This document shows positions 17,064 through 25,479 of a stretch of 64,000 bases of DNA, in pieces. The position numbers and the translations under genes were made by a program. Source of the DNA: Verrucomicrobiales bacterium (GTDB lineage: Bacteria; Verrucomicrobiota; Verrucomicrobiia; Verrucomicrobiales; DEV007); assembly GCA_029213265.1 (NCBI GenBank), contig JARGNG010000010.1:1-64000 (forward strand). The letters are read 5' to 3'. Numbering within the stretch: position 1 is the first letter of the stretch; every line of letters begins with the position of its first letter. The notes below the pieces were generated by a model. It did not search any database, was not told where the DNA came from, and saw nothing but the letters and a program-made list of their open reading frames with translations.

Positions 17064-17175
17064 TCCTGCCCTCCCTCGTGATGATTCGGTTTTACCACGA
17101 ACTCCGGGGAAATACGAACCAGATTCGCGATTGAATCATTCCTCTCTTTTCTCTCCCAACTCAAAATCCAGACTC

Positions 17176-18408
17176 ATGGCACGCATCAACGACAACTTCC
17201 TCAAGCTGAAGGCCGGCTATCTCTTCCCTGAAATCGGGCGCCGCGTCGGCGCTTACACCGAAGCGAATCCCGAAGCCGCAAAGAAACTGATCCGCTGTGG
17301 AATTGGCGATGTCACCGAACCCCTTCCCGAGGCCTGCCGTCAGGCGATGCATGATGCCGTGGATGAGCAGGGCGATTCCGCCACTTTTCGCGGCTATGGC
17401 CCGGAGCAGGGATATGACTTCCTCCGCGAGGCCATCGTTGAGAATCAGTTCGCCGGCCTCGAAGTTTCCGCAGATGAAGTTTTCATCTCCGATGGTTCCA
17501 AGTGCGATACCGGAAACATTCTCGACATTTTCGGCCCCGGTAACAAAATCGCGATCACCGATCCGGTTTATCCTGTCTACGTCGACACCAACGTCATGAT
17601 CGGAAACACCGGCGAAGCCGACGAAAACGGCACCTACGAAGGTCTCGTTTACCTCCCCTGCACCGCCGAAAACGATTTCGTTCCCGCAATTCCCGCGGAG
17701 AAAGTCGACCTCATCTATCTTTGCTACCCGAACAACCCAACCGGCGGAACCGTCACTCGCGAGCAACTCGCTGCCTGGGTGGCCTATGCCCTTGAGAACA
17801 AAGCGATCATTCTTTACGATGCCGCCTACGAGGCGTTCATCCAGGAAGACGACGTTCCGCATTCCATCTTCGAAATCGAAGGAGCGAAGGATTGCGCGAT
17901 CGAGTTCCGCAGCTTTTCCAAAAACGGCGGTTTCACGGGAACGCGCTGCGCCTACATCGTCATTCCCAAGCAACTCAAGGGCTATGCCAAAGACGGTTCC
18001 GAGCAGTCCATTCACTCCCTCTGGTCCCGCCGCCACAGCACGAAGTTCAATGGCGCGAGTTATCCCGTTCAGCGAGGTGCTGCCGCTGTCTTTTCCGAAG
18101 AGGGAAAGAAGCAGGTTGCCGCTCTCATTGAGGGCTACATGGGCAACGCAAAATTGCTCCGCGAAGCATGTCTCGAAATTGGCCTGTCCGTTTTTGGTGG
18201 AGTCAACGCGCCCTACGTCTGGGTCGAATGCCCTGACGGAGTCAGTTCGTGGGACATGTTTGACCGCATGCTGGAGCAGGCCCAGGTCGTGATCACTCCC
18301 GGGGCCGGTTTCGGCGCCGCCGGAGAAGGTTACTTCCGCATCTCCGCTTTCAACAGCCGCGAAAATGTCGAGGAGGTTTGCCGCCGCGTGAAAGAGAATC
18401 TCGGGTGA
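17176..18408 (+). CDS. dapL: LL-diaminopimelate aminotransferase
   Basis: DapL converts tetrahydrodipicolinate directly to LL-diaminopimelate using glutamate and PLP, bypassing the acylated DAP route to lysine and peptidoglycan. The 410-residue length, the opening [20 protein letters not shown], the block YPNNPTGGT and the PLP lysine Lys249 in [15 protein letters not shown] are typical of the family. The start at 17176 was chosen because it gives this family N-terminus. DapL is characteristic of plants, Chlamydiae, Verrucomicrobiota, Spirochaetes and a few others, which helps place the organism. Confidence 0.95.
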   Translation: MARINDNFLKLKAGYLFPEIGRRVGAYTEANPEAAKKLIRCGIGDVTEPLPEACRQAMHDAVDEQGDSATFRGYGPEQGYDFLREAIVENQFAGLEVSADEVFISDGSKCDTGNILDIFGPGNKIAITDPVYPVYVDTNVMIGNTGEADENGTYEGLVYLPCTAENDFVPAIPAEKVDLIYLCYPNNPTGGTVTREQLAAWVAYALENKAIILYDAAYEAFIQEDDVPHSIFEIEGAKDCAIEFRSFSKNGGFTGTRCAYIVIPKQLKGYAKDGSEQSIHSLWSRRHSTKFNGASYPVQRGAAAVFSEEGKKQVAALIEGYMGNAKLLREACLEIGLSVFGGVNAPYVWVECPDGVSSWDMFDRMLEQAQVVITPGAGFGAAGEGYFRISAFNSRENVEEVCRRVKENLG

Positions 18409-18479
18409 TCGAAAGCAACCCTGACAAGAGCGTGGGTCAGGATACTCAGAGGACCGATCGGCCCGGAAGGCGAGCTGGA

Positions 18480-19724
18480 CTAAAATACAATCCGGGTTCC
18501 CATAAAGGGTCCGGTCAGTCCCATGTCGTAGACAAAGCCACCGCGGCGGTAATCGACGCCCATCGAGCGAATACCAAGCTCTATCGTGGTATTCGCTTTT
18601 ACCTGAGTCCCAAACGCTCCATAGAGGTTGTAGGTCGACTCGGAACTGATACCGAATCCTCCATAGTCAGCCCGGGCGACGAAATAAATATCATCGGTCA
18701 CAAGCCATTGTCCGCGAATTCCGACGATCGGATCGACCCAGGACTTGGAATCACTGACACTGGAGTTGGAAAGCACCCCCTTGACCTGGGACTCGATCGC
18801 CTTGGACAGTTTTTTCTCCGCTTTGGCCAGTTGGCGATCCGCCTGTGCCCTTTCAGCACTGCGGGCGGTGGCTACTGCGGCGGACGCAGCGGCCCGTCTC
18901 TGTTCAATCTGGGATTGCAGCCGGGCCTTCAAATAATTCTCTACCTGTCTGCGAACAAGACTGCTCGAAGCAATTGAGCTACCAAATCCTGACTCCTCTG
19001 AACCGACTCCGTCACTGATACGACGCTCAATCAAAGGCCAGATCGCAGCAAGGTCTCGATCAAGTCTTTCCTCCAGGCCATTCACGTCCCCATTGGAAAG
19101 GTTGGCAGCGGCGGCAGGGAGGGAAGCCAAAATGGCAGGCAAACTCTTATCTACCTTTTCCCGAACTGCAGAAGCCGTACGCGAAACAATCCGCTCGCTG
19201 AGATCATTGCTCAAACTCGCCACACCAGCGGAATCCACGGCGAAGCTGAGGCTGGAATTCACCGAAATCAGTCGCGCCCCGGCAAGCAATTCGACGAACC
19301 CACGGTCCGACTCCAAAATCCGATAGGTCCCGGTTGCCTCTGCGATTGTCTGATCAAAAGAAACCGCCACCGTAGAGAGGAGCCTTCCCGGCGTTGTTCC
19401 GGAAACGCCGACATTCAAATACATCCCTTCGAGTATGAATCCGAACTTCCCCTTTCGCCCCTCAAGACCGGCAAGAGCCGCCATATCGAGGTTCTTCAGC
19501 AGGGTATCACCGCCAAACTGAACACCGGCTTCAATTCCCTTGGCGCCCATGATCCCGTCGCCCCAGGGCAGGAAGCCCGGGATATAAAAGGTGAATTCGG
19601 AACCCTGCTCCGGTTGGATCACTGATTTCCCGGGATTCTTTTCCTCCAGATAAGAATCATAGTCGCCGGCCTGCAGGAACGAACCAATCAGAACGGAGAA
19701 TAGGAGTAGCGCTGGAACTTTCAT
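18480..19724 (-). CDS. Probable outer-membrane beta-barrel with helical insertion
   Basis: This 414-residue protein has a signal peptide ending near FLQAG. The first 180 residues and last 90 look like alternating beta strands of an outer-membrane barrel (GRKGKFGFILEGMYLNVGVS, DIYFVARADYGGFGIS, and a C-terminal Phe). Between them (about 185-330) lies a clearly helical, Ala/Arg/Glu-rich stretch with coiled-coil character (RRAAASAAVATARSAERAQA). I do not recognise the family beyond that. The end pattern GPFMGTRIVF fits recognition by the BAM machinery. Confidence 0.6.
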   Translation of the reverse strand: MKVPALLLFSVLIGSFLQAGDYDSYLEEKNPGKSVIQPEQGSEFTFYIPGFLPWGDGIMGAKGIEAGVQFGGDTLLKNLDMAALAGLEGRKGKFGFILEGMYLNVGVSGTTPGRLLSTVAVSFDQTIAEATGTYRILESDRGFVELLAGARLISVNSSLSFAVDSAGVASLSNDLSERIVSRTASAVREKVDKSLPAILASLPAAAANLSNGDVNGLEERLDRDLAAIWPLIERRISDGVGSEESGFGSSIASSSLVRRQVENYLKARLQSQIEQRRAAASAAVATARSAERAQADRQLAKAEKKLSKAIESQVKGVLSNSSVSDSKSWVDPIVGIRGQWLVTDDIYFVARADYGGFGISSESTYNLYGAFGTQVKANTTIELGIRSMGVDYRRGGFVYDMGLTGPFMGTRIVF

Positions 19725-19905
19725 CGGACAGAAGGATACGACTCAAGGCGACAACGCCTATTTCAAAAGGAAGGACAACTAATTAGCCGAAGTTTATCGC
19801 CGATAATCACCCATCCGTCAAAGCCATATCCCCTCAAGTCATGGCAGTCCCGGGGTTCCCAAAAATTTCCAGGGATGAAAAGAGGTCACCTGAGTTGGAA
19901 AACCG

Positions 19906-21426
19906 TTAGGAACCTGAATTATCTTCAATAAATCGGGCGACGTCCCGATTCCACTCCGTGTTCGATTTTTCGATCGTGTACATCATGTGACCGCCTTCGT
20001 AGAAGGTATATTCGATGTTTTCGAGCAGTGCAGGATCCACATTGAGATGATCGAGGCTATGGCGAATCGCAGAAAAAGGCGTCGCGAGATCCTGGTAGCC
20101 GCAGTTGACCATTACCTTGAGTGCCGGATTCTCAGACATGACTGACGCAAGTTTTGGCAGAATATTGACAGGCTGGCCAATAAAGCCGTCGCCATAGTCC
20201 CAGGGACGCACTCGCGAACTGAGGATTTCGTATATCAGGTCGCTCTCAAACTTGAGCTCCCGACGAACATAATCATTCAAGGTCGCCGAAAACGGACCAA
20301 AGACGACTGCATAGCTGGGATCATAGTCAGGAGAATTCCCGGCCTGGTTACCGTCGCGTCCTGTCACCCGCGCATCGAAGCGACCGAGGATGGTTCCCTC
20401 TTCCCGGAGAAGCTCCTCCCGGAAGAATCCCGAGGGGATGCGAAGCTCGTGGCGTTTCACGACCTCGATATCGATACCCGTGAAGCGGGACAGCCTCGTC
20501 GCAACGGCTTCCTTTTCCACGTCCCCGAGACGTCCGCCCTGAAGCAGGGCCGCGGCATATTCGCCCGTAGCAAAAGCTTCCACTTCTTTCCGCCGGGCTC
20601 CGGGATCGTTCAGTAACTCCGGGGCAAGCTTTTTGTGGTAGGCCGCCGTTTCGCTGAGGGCAGGGAGAAACGTGACATAGGCGAGATCCGATCCCCAGAG
20701 GGTATCAAAACTCAGGACGCCGGATACAAGAATGATCCCGTTCAAATAGAGCCCGAAATCACTGTGCAACTCCTGCGCCAGTCCCGCTGCGCGAAAGGCT
20801 CCGTAACTTTCCCCGGCGAGAAACTTGGGAGACAGCCAGCGCTCGTTTCGCGTTGTGTAGAGGCGAATGAACTCGGCCATCGAATCGAGGTCTCCCTGGA
20901 AACCGTGAAACTCGTTCGCTTTCTTTTCATCATCGGATCGGCTGAACCCCGTGCTGACCGGGTCGATGAAGACGAGGTCAGTCACCCGCAGGATCGACTC
21001 CGGATTGTCCCCCATGCGAAACGGCGGGTTCGGCATCATGCCATCTTCGGTCATCTGCACCCGCTTCGGTCCGAAGCCTCCGAGGTGAAGCCAGACTCCG
21101 GACGAACCGGGCCCACCGTTGAAACAAAAGGTGATTGGCCGGGTCGCGGGATCTTTGACACCGTCGAGCGTGTAGGCGACGTGAAACATCGACGCCTTGG
21201 GATCCTTCTCCTTTTTGGAAACGATCATCGTTCCCGCGGTCGCTGTGTATTTCAGCTCCTTTCCACCGAAATTGCCGGTGTGCTTGGTCACGGAGACTTC
21301 CTCCTTCGGCTCCTCTTTGGGAGCGTCCTTCTTTTCCTCTTTTGGTTTTGCGTCTGCCTTCTCTTCACTGAAAGCGGGCGGGAAGGAAAAAAGAGAAATC
21401 AGAGCAATGACGAGGAGGGGTTTCAT
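19906..21426 (-). CDS. Secreted S10 serine carboxypeptidase
   Basis: The start at 21426 gives a signal peptide (MKPLLVIALISLFSFPPAFS). A Lys/Glu-rich linker follows (about 20-45), then a carboxypeptidase alpha/beta hydrolase fold. Family motifs are NGGPGSSGVWLHLGGFGP for the oxyanion hole, nucleophile Ser207 in GESYGAF, an Asp near CGYQDLATP and the catalytic His in EGGHMMY. S10 enzymes remove C-terminal residues from peptides, often at acid pH. Bacterial members are usually exported. The gene is monocistronic. Confidence 0.9.
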   Translation of the reverse strand: MKPLLVIALISLFSFPPAFSEEKADAKPKEEKKDAPKEEPKEEVSVTKHTGNFGGKELKYTATAGTMIVSKKEKDPKASMFHVAYTLDGVKDPATRPITFCFNGGPGSSGVWLHLGGFGPKRVQMTEDGMMPNPPFRMGDNPESILRVTDLVFIDPVSTGFSRSDDEKKANEFHGFQGDLDSMAEFIRLYTTRNERWLSPKFLAGESYGAFRAAGLAQELHSDFGLYLNGIILVSGVLSFDTLWGSDLAYVTFLPALSETAAYHKKLAPELLNDPGARRKEVEAFATGEYAAALLQGGRLGDVEKEAVATRLSRFTGIDIEVVKRHELRIPSGFFREELLREEGTILGRFDARVTGRDGNQAGNSPDYDPSYAVVFGPFSATLNDYVRRELKFESDLIYEILSSRVRPWDYGDGFIGQPVNILPKLASVMSENPALKVMVNCGYQDLATPFSAIRHSLDHLNVDPALLENIEYTFYEGGHMMYTIEKSNTEWNRDVARFIEDNSGS

Positions 21427-21477
21427 GGGCGCTATCTTCACGCGGACGGGACCACTTGGCAAGCGCTCCGGCAACGA

Positions 21478-21890
21478 CTATTCGCCTTTGTTCAGTTCTT
21501 CAAAGGACCACACGAGGTCACCCGCGTTCCGGTCGATTCTCCTTTCACCCGGGAGCCGAAACGCCACCGCCCCTCCTTCATCGATTCCGTTCACACCTAC
21601 CGAATAAAGACGGTAGCGATTCCCGATTCGATGGTAGCGGATCAGCTCTTTTCCGTCCTGGAGTCTGTCCGTCGGTGTCGACGGAAGAAAAGAAGGCACC
21701 AGGTCCGCCAGTTTTTCCGGGTATTCCCCTCCCGAATCTGAAACCGCTCCACAGCACAGGCAGCGAGGGCCAAATCCAGCGATGCAGCCATCTCACCCCC
21801 CCGCTGATTGACCGAGGTCAGTGCGGGCACGATGATTTTTGCCAAATAATTTAGAGTAGAGCGCTTCTGATTTCCAAACCCTTCTTCCAC
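21478..21890 (-). pseudogene. Frameshifted C-terminal remnant of a PVC-type hypothetical protein
   Basis: One frame reads NYLAKIIVPALTSVN and then DLALAACAVERFQIREG. After a GGGG tract (21726-21729) the next frame continues as GEYPEKLADLVPSFLPSTP, then GKELIRYHRIGNRYRLYSVG and GDLVWSFEE. Read together they match the conserved C-terminus of a large hypothetical family common in Verrucomicrobiota and Planctomycetota (pattern ALERYRLANGEYPETLDAL ... YRLYSVG ... GDWVW). No N-terminal part is present, so it is a truncated and frameshifted remnant. A one-base sequencing error could explain the shift but not the missing N-terminus. Confidence 0.6.
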
Positions 21891-22044
21891 CGCTGACCCA
21901 GCAGGCCGAAATATTCGTCTACCTTTTCCTTCTTTTTTCCGTTGGCCCTGTTTCTACCCGGGAAAACGCTTGTGAAAAATTTCACAAACGGGTTGCTCAG
22001 GGCATTGGCGGACGTAACATCTTCGGGTAACCAGCCACTTTACG

Positions 22045-22569
22045 ATGTCAGAAGCCACTCTCCAGCATGCCGCCTACGATTCCAAAGTCGAGGGCAACAT
22101 CATTTTCACCCAGGTCGATACCGCAATCAACTGGATGCGGAAGAACTCCCTCTGGCCAATGCCAATGGGGCTGGCCTGTTGCGCGATCGAGCTCATGGGA
22201 ACGGGAGCCTCCCGCTTCGACATTTCCCGCTTCGGCGCGGAAGTGATGCGCTTTTCCCCCCGCCAGGCGGACGTGATGATCGTGGCCGGAACAGTGACTT
22301 ACAAAATGGCCCTCGCCGTAAAGCGCGTCTGGGATCAGATGCCCGAGCCGAAGTGGTGCATCGCGATGGGAGCCTGTGCTTCCTCCGGCGGTATGTATCG
22401 CAGCTACGCCGTTCTCCAGGGAATCGACAATCTCATTCCGGTGGATGTCTACGTTTCCGGATGCCCTCCCCGCCCCGAAGCACTTCTCGATGGCCTCATG
22501 AAATTGCAGGACAAGATCGCCAAGTCTGAGTCCGGCAAAGAGCATTTCAAAGCAGATCTTTCTAAATAA
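22045..22569 (+). CDS. nuoB: NADH-quinone oxidoreductase subunit B
   Basis: NuoB carries the N2 [4Fe-4S] cluster that passes electrons to quinone in complex I. The 174-residue protein keeps the tandem-cysteine motif GLACCAIE, the [10 protein letters not shown] motif and [15 protein letters not shown]. It is followed 20 nt later by nuoC. nuoA is not upstream; the preceding sequence holds a degraded gene on the other strand. Confidence 0.95.
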   Translation: MSEATLQHAAYDSKVEGNIIFTQVDTAINWMRKNSLWPMPMGLACCAIELMGTGASRFDISRFGAEVMRFSPRQADVMIVAGTVTYKMALAVKRVWDQMPEPKWCIAMGACASSGGMYRSYAVLQGIDNLIPVDVYVSGCPPRPEALLDGLMKLQDKIAKSESGKEHFKADLSK

Positions 22570-22589
22570 TCCTTTCCGAAACGCACCGC

Positions 22590-23162
22590 ATGAGCGCCTC
22601 CATCATTTCCTCCCTCGAGGGCCAGTTTGGCGAGTCCATTCTCGACACCGTCGAGTTTCGGGGTGAACACACCGCCATCGTTGAAAAGGCGAAAGCCAAA
22701 GAGATTCTCGCCTACTGCCGCGACGAACTCGGTTTCGACTACCTCGTCGACGTCAGCAGCCTCGACCATTTCGGGGAAGAACCCCGCTGGGAAATGGTCT
22801 ACGAGCTCTACGCTCTTTCCAACGGAGCGCGCCACTACGTGAGAATCAAATACAAGCTTTCCGAGGACGACAAAGCCGACTCCATCTCCGATCTCTGGCC
22901 CACCGCCGGGTGGCATGAGCGTGAGATCTACGACATGATGGGAATTGAGTTCAATGGACTCGCCGACCATCGCCGCATCCTCATGTGGGAAGGCTATCCT
23001 TACTTCCCTCTTCGCAAAGACTTTCCCCTCGCCGGACGCCCCAGCGAAATGCCCGACGTGGCATTTACCAACAAGGCACCTCTGGCTGGCGGACCTTTCG
23101 TGACCTCGCCGACCTCATCGAGCACGGTTCACCGCGAACCCCGCTCACGGGAAATTGATTGA
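22590..23162 (+). CDS. nuoC: NADH-quinone oxidoreductase subunit C
   Basis: NuoC is the 30-kDa peripheral-arm subunit of complex I. The 190-residue protein has the family signature HEREIYDMMGIEFNGLADH and LRKDFPLAGRP, and the usual C-terminal HREPRSR. It is a separate protein and not fused to NuoD. No nuoD follows; the next gene is a PGPGW membrane protein. The rest of complex I must be encoded elsewhere. Confidence 0.93.
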   Translation: MSASIISSLEGQFGESILDTVEFRGEHTAIVEKAKAKEILAYCRDELGFDYLVDVSSLDHFGEEPRWEMVYELYALSNGARHYVRIKYKLSEDDKADSISDLWPTAGWHEREIYDMMGIEFNGLADHRRILMWEGYPYFPLRKDFPLAGRPSEMPDVAFTNKAPLAGGPFVTSPTSSSTVHREPRSREID

Positions 23163-23194
23163 TCCAACGCTCATCCGGCTGGACGCTTCCGCCG

Positions 23195-23638
23195 ATGGAA
23201 TGGATGGAACAAGCTTGGGAGTGGATTCGTGAACGGGAAACTCTCTTTACCTGGGTGGGAAGCCTTTCCCTGTTTACCCTGCTTGTAAGCGCCATCTTCG
23301 TGCCGATCTTCATTCGCCGAATGCCGAGCGACTACTTTTTGGAGTCAGATGTCAAAACAGAAGCATACCGGAAACAACACCCGGTCCTTCGCCTTCTCTT
23401 CCTGATCCTCAAAAATCTCATTGGGGGCATCCTGTTACTTGGAGGCATCCTCATGATTGTGACCCCCGGACAGGGCGTTTTGACCATGATGATCGGACTC
23501 ATGCTAATGGACTTCCCGGGGAAACGGGCTCTTGAAATCCGGCTCGTTTCCCTGAAACCGATCAATAAGGCAATCAACTGGATCCGGGCTCAGGCGGACA
23601 AACCGCCCCTGGAATTGCCGGAGTCGCCGCATCCATAG
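23195..23638 (+). CDS. PGPGW-family small membrane protein
   Basis: This protein of about 147 residues has a helix near 25-45 (SLFTLLVSAIFVPIFI) and a pair of helices around 78-115 joined by MIVTPGQGVLTMMIGLML, matching the PGPGW-type transmembrane family. Its function is unknown. A TTG at 23159 would overlap the nuoC stop by 4 nt and add 12 residues; the ATG at 23195 is preferred. It is probably co-transcribed with nuoBC. Confidence 0.65.
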   Translation: MEWMEQAWEWIRERETLFTWVGSLSLFTLLVSAIFVPIFIRRMPSDYFLESDVKTEAYRKQHPVLRLLFLILKNLIGGILLLGGILMIVTPGQGVLTMMIGLMLMDFPGKRALEIRLVSLKPINKAINWIRAQADKPPLELPESPHP

Positions 23639-23711
23639 GAATCGTAATCTCCGGTGCCGATACGAATTTCGGTTTGTCATTTTCTCAACTCCCTCCTTAT
23701 TGCGCCCATCT

Positions 23712-24791
23712 ATGAGCGATCACATCAGACTGCACATTCCCGGACCGGTGGAAATTTCGCCGGGCACATACGAAGCTATGGCCGCCCCGATGATCGGGCA
23801 CCGCTCCAAAGACTTCGTCGCCCTCTATGACGATATCCACCCCCGCCTACAGGAACTCATGGGCACGACTCAGCCTGTTTTTCTCTCCACCTCCTCCGCC
23901 TGGGGTGTCATGGAAGGAGCCATCCGCAACCTCGTGAAGAAGAAAGTTCTCTGCTGCTGTTCGGGCGCCTTTTCCGATAAATGGGTCGATGTGGCCCGTC
24001 GCTGCGGAAAGGATGCCGAAGCCTTGCAGTATGAGTGGGGCGTTCCCGTCGATCCAGCCGATGTTGATGCCAAGCTCGCGACCGGGGAATTCGACACCGT
24101 GACCTTCATTCACAACGAAACATCGACCGGCGTCATGAACCCGCTCGCCGAGGTCGCCGCCGTTGTTCGCAAACACGACGATGTGCTTCTTGTCACCGAT
24201 ACCGTTTCCAGCTTCTCGGTCGTTCCGATCGAATTCGACAAACTCGGCGTCGATGTGCTTCTCACCGGTAGCCAGAAGGCACTCGCTCTTCCTCCCGGAC
24301 TCGGACTCTTTACCGTCTCTGACCGTGCCTACGAGCGCGCCGTCACGGTGGACGATCGCGGCTACTACTTCGACTTTCACGAGTTCAAAAAGAACCAGGA
24401 GAAGTCGATGACTCCAAGCACCCCGTGCATTTCGACGATTTACGGTCTCCGCCACCAGCTCGGAGTGATTTTCGACGAAGGCGTTGAAAACCGCATGGCC
24501 CGCCACGAGAAGCTCAACAACATCGTTCACGAGTGGATTCGTTCGAATGGCTTCGAGTTTTTTGCCCCGGAGGGCTTCCGCTCCAAGTCGCTTACCTGCG
24601 TGAAAAACAACCGGGAAATCGACGTGGCCAAGCTCGGGCAAATCATGCGCGAGGAGCACAAAATGCAAATCGACGGCGGCTACGGAAAGATCAAAGGAAC
24701 CACCTTCCGGATCTCCAACATGGGTGACGAAACCGAGGAAACGATCGGCAATTTGCTGAGCGCTCTCGACGACGCACTCACGAAACTGTAA
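23712..24791 (+). CDS. Class V PLP aminotransferase (serine/alanine-glyoxylate type)
   Basis: This 359-residue enzyme opens with HIPGPVEISPGTYEAM and keeps HNETSTGVMNP, the PLP Asp in DTVSSF and the PLP Lys in GSQKALALPPGLG. These are features of the alanine-glyoxylate/serine-pyruvate aminotransferase group, which also includes phosphoserine aminotransferases of the archaeal type. It may make phosphoserine for serine synthesis or act in glyoxylate metabolism; sequence alone does not decide. trpF follows 9 nt later, so the two are likely co-transcribed. Confidence 0.85.
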   Translation: MSDHIRLHIPGPVEISPGTYEAMAAPMIGHRSKDFVALYDDIHPRLQELMGTTQPVFLSTSSAWGVMEGAIRNLVKKKVLCCCSGAFSDKWVDVARRCGKDAEALQYEWGVPVDPADVDAKLATGEFDTVTFIHNETSTGVMNPLAEVAAVVRKHDDVLLVTDTVSSFSVVPIEFDKLGVDVLLTGSQKALALPPGLGLFTVSDRAYERAVTVDDRGYYFDFHEFKKNQEKSMTPSTPCISTIYGLRHQLGVIFDEGVENRMARHEKLNNIVHEWIRSNGFEFFAPEGFRSKSLTCVKNNREIDVAKLGQIMREEHKMQIDGGYGKIKGTTFRISNMGDETEETIGNLLSALDDALTKL

Positions 24792-24800
24792 TTTCCTGAC

Positions 24801-25469
24801 ATGTCGATGACCGCCCTTTTCCCCGACGACCTCAAGCACGTTGGTGTGAAAATTTGCGGTATCACGACCGGCGACCAGGCCCGAGCCATCATCGAGTCGG
24901 GGGCCGATGCGCTGGGCATCAATTTCTGGCCGAAGTCGAAGCGCTTCATTGAACTCAAGGAAGCAGCTCCCTGGCTTCTCGAAATCGCAGGAACAGTGCC
25001 CCGCGTCGCCGTCACGGTGAACGCCACCGACGACGAACTTCGCCGAATCCAAGACTCAGGCGCGATTGACCTGATCCAGCTTCACGGCGACGAAACACCT
25101 GACAGGGTCAGGTCATTGACCCAACAGGGTTTGCCTGTTTTCAAGGCGATGGGCGTAAAGGACAGAGCGATGCTGGAAACGGCAACGGCATTCGACAGCC
25201 GGACGATTCTCCTCGATGCCTATGCCCCGACTGAATACGGCGGCAGCGGAGAGACTATGGACTGGTCCCTCGGTGCCGAAGCCGTTCAAAAATGGCCGGA
25301 TCGACAAATTGTCCTCGCGGGAGGCCTCGTTCCCGGCAACGTAGCGGAAGCCATTGCCCAGGTTCACCCGGCCGGAGTCGATGTTGCCAGCGGCGTTGAA
25401 ATATCCCCCGGCAGGAAAGATCTCGATCAAGTCAGGTCATTCATCGAAGCGGCACATTCCGCCGAATAG
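24801..25469 (+). CDS. trpF: Phosphoribosylanthranilate isomerase
   Basis: TrpF performs the Amadori rearrangement of phosphoribosylanthranilate in tryptophan synthesis. It is a 222-residue TIM barrel with KICGITTGDQA (catalytic Cys), GINFWPKSKR, DLIQLHGDE, the catalytic Asp in LLDAYAP and the phosphate-binding LAGGLVPGNV and GVDVASGVE. It is separated from other trp genes here and sits behind an aminotransferase gene. Confidence 0.95.
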   Translation: MSMTALFPDDLKHVGVKICGITTGDQARAIIESGADALGINFWPKSKRFIELKEAAPWLLEIAGTVPRVAVTVNATDDELRRIQDSGAIDLIQLHGDETPDRVRSLTQQGLPVFKAMGVKDRAMLETATAFDSRTILLDAYAPTEYGGSGETMDWSLGAEAVQKWPDRQIVLAGGLVPGNVAEAIAQVHPAGVDVASGVEISPGRKDLDQVRSFIEAAHSAE

Positions 25470-25479
25470 CAGTCGCCAC

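Noticed and set aside
20635-21741. A 368-residue plus-strand frame opposite the S10 peptidase
   Set aside because: It is antisense to a gene with full catalytic motifs and has no recognisable family.
23847-25052. A 401-residue minus-strand frame opposite the aminotransferase and trpF
   Set aside because: It spans two recognised genes in antisense and has no motif.
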